From Auxenochlorella pyrenoidosa (lineage: Eukaryota; Chlorophyta; Trebouxiophyceae; Chlorellales; Chlorellaceae), in contig KQ481962.1 in NCBI GenBank assembly GCA_001430745.1, forward strand, positions 121,646-140,120: a stretch of DNA of 18,475 nucleotides. The letters are read 5' to 3'. The position numbers and the translations under genes are program-made. This document shows positions 18,459 to 18,475 of the stretch, piece by piece (within the stretch, counting starts at the first letter, position 1; every line of letters starts with the position of its first letter). The notes below the pieces were generated by a model. The model was given only the letters and a program-made list of their open reading frames with translations, did no database searches and was not told where the DNA came from.

Positions 18459-18475
18459 CCCCCCCCCCCCCNCCC
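18459..18475 (+). other. poly-C run with N: likely contig edge or gap
   Basis: Thirteen C, an N, then CCC end the window. This looks like the edge of an assembled contig where reads failed in a homopolymer. The permease gene is interrupted here. Confidence 0.8.

Overview
The window is nuclear DNA of a eukaryote, most likely a GC-rich green alga. A Chlorella-clade trebouxiophyte is my best guess, but that is inference. The evidence is dense spliced genes with short GT-AG introns (roughly 100-270 nt), very GC-rich codon use, a plant-type class XI myosin, a plant/fungal AzgA-type purine permease, and a TGTAA element (the usual green-algal poly(A) signal) after the myosin stop. No operons, Shine-Dalgarno-led genes, IS elements or CRISPR arrays are seen.

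Layout. (1) 1-6500, + strand: 3' two thirds of a class XI myosin gene. It covers the end of the motor, six IQ motifs, a coiled coil and a dilute (DIL) cargo-binding tail. Seventeen exons join in frame. The 5' part, with P-loop and switches, lies off the window. (2) 6930-9000, + strand: five exons encoding a HROB/MCM8IP-like OB-fold protein of homologous recombination, with a long Gln-rich tail holding a repeated SFAWPSL motif. (3) 9372-12484, - strand, convergent with gene 2: eleven exons encoding an F-box-like leucine-rich-repeat protein. The model needs one base added at a C6 run and uses two consecutive GC-AG introns. (4) 13744-16200, + strand, divergent from gene 3: nine exons encoding a secreted cysteine-rich protein of about 375 residues. 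(5) 17052 to the window edge, + strand: first three exons of an AzgA-like adenine/guanine permease (AZG family). The last bases are a poly-C run with an N, which looks like an assembly gap.

The genes are ordinary single-copy-type eukaryotic neighbours and nothing suggests they act in one pathway. Myosin XI drives organelle transport on actin, the HROB-like protein would act in DNA repair with MCM8-MCM9, the F-box/LRR protein may select targets for ubiquitination, the Cys-rich protein is exported, and the permease imports purines.

All exon models were made by hand from reading-frame continuity, splice consensus and recalled family motifs. No alignment or transcript data were available. The points most worth a second look are the Cys-aligned intron pattern of the secreted protein, the SFAWPSL repeats in the HROB-like tail, the paired GC-AG introns, the frameshift, and the alternative 3' end of the LRR gene.
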